A DNA stretch of 64,000 bases, from NCBI GenBank assembly GCA_017620155.1, contig JAFZQY010000069.1:17109-81108 (forward strand). Direction: 5' to 3'. The notes under the pieces are model-generated. The model did no database searches and was not told where the DNA came from. It was given only the letters and a program-made list of their open reading frames with translations. Position 1 is the first letter of the stretch. Each line of letters begins with the position of its first letter. Both the position numbers and the translations under genes were made by a program. Origin of the DNA: Lachnospiraceae bacterium. Its GTDB lineage: Bacteria > Bacillota > Clostridia > Lachnospirales > Lachnospiraceae. Below, piece after piece: positions 63,780 through 64,000 of this stretch.

Positions 63780-64000
63780 TCAGGCTTTATCGTTAACGTA
63801 ATTGACCAGACCGCCGGCATTGATTATTTTCTGCATGAAAGGAGGAAATGCCTGGCCCTTGAACGACCGCCCTGTAGTGATATCGGTGATGACACCGCTG
63901 TCAAAATCAACGCTCACTTCATCGCCGTCATTAATAGCCGTTGCGGCTTCCGCACATTCGATGATCGGCAGTCCTATGTTTATTGAGTTGCGATAGAATA
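63780..64000 (-). CDS. leuD: 3-isopropylmalate dehydratase small subunit, 3' part (runs off right edge)
   Basis: The visible C-terminal ~72 residues read FYRNSINIGLPIIECAEAA, then DEVSVDFDSGVITD, and end FMQKIINAGGLVNYVNDKA, typical of LeuD. With LeuC it isomerises 2- to 3-isopropylmalate in leucine synthesis. The 5' part and leuC would lie beyond base 64000. The next gene starts 27 bases on and has its own AGAGG, so the two may be cotranscribed. Confidence 0.95.
   Translation of the reverse strand, partial: FYRNSINIGLPIIECAEAATAINDGDEVSVDFDSGVITDITTGRSFKGQAFPPFMQKIINAGGLVNYVNDKA

Overview
The window reads as chromosome from a Gram-positive, anaerobic, fibre-degrading Clostridia member, most likely Lachnospiraceae of the Butyrivibrio/Pseudobutyrivibrio kind. 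This is inferred from the gene set (clostripain-like C11 peptidase, HD-GYP protein, ATPase-less sugar importers, GH10/GH43/GH120/GH8 xylan enzymes); no rRNA gene is present to confirm it. Nearly all genes lie on the minus strand; only aroC, an AraC-family regulator and a Nudix gene are on plus. I saw no tRNA, rRNA, CRISPR array, prophage or insertion sequence. Every real gap between genes is under 300 bases.

Region 1 (1-20.5 kb) is housekeeping: the 5' part of leuB, yajC, a GMP synthase without its glutaminase domain, tgt, a VanY-type carboxypeptidase, aroC, a YwaF-like membrane protein coupled to a DRE-TIM aldolase, tyrS, a doubly anchored amidase, a coiled-coil gene coupled to coaD, rsmD, a type II topoisomerase pair (parC/parE-like), carB without carA, and a possible nuclease-fold/winged-helix protein.

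Region 2 (20.5-32.1 kb) is a tightly coupled run, read from high to low coordinate: GH43, a U32-like protein, GH120 beta-xylosidase, a type-B carboxylesterase, a second U32-like protein, an HD-GYP protein, a membrane-anchored C11 peptidase and the nuclease/wHTH-like gene. The glycosidases and esterase lack signal peptides and so look intracellular, finishing imported xylo-oligosaccharides. The two U32-like proteins keep four cysteines and are the least expected members.

Region 3 (32.1-39.8 kb) encodes a MacB/Lol-type ABC exporter: two lipoprotein adaptors (one internally duplicated), a large FtsX-type permease and two ATPases, one ending in an AbrB-like hairpin.

Region 4 (39.9-53.1 kb) is a block in which two importer sets (solute-binding protein plus two permeases each, no ATPase) bracket three membrane or surface proteins: NHL/TPR, YIP1 and DUF5696. 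The first binding protein carries two tandem sandwich-like domains and has an amber codon at codon 7 of its best-looking start. It diverges from an AraC-family gene across a 0.25 kb region rich in inverted and 21-bp direct repeats.

Region 5 (54.3-62.5 kb) is an extracellular-plus-intracellular plant-polysaccharide set: GH43, intracellular GH5, lipoprotein GH5 and secreted GH10, then a Nudix gene on the other strand and a GH8 exo-oligoxylanase. The logic would be secreted GH10/GH5 attack, import by the region 4 transporters, and intracellular trimming by GH8, GH43, GH120 and the esterase. The window ends in the 3' part of leuD.
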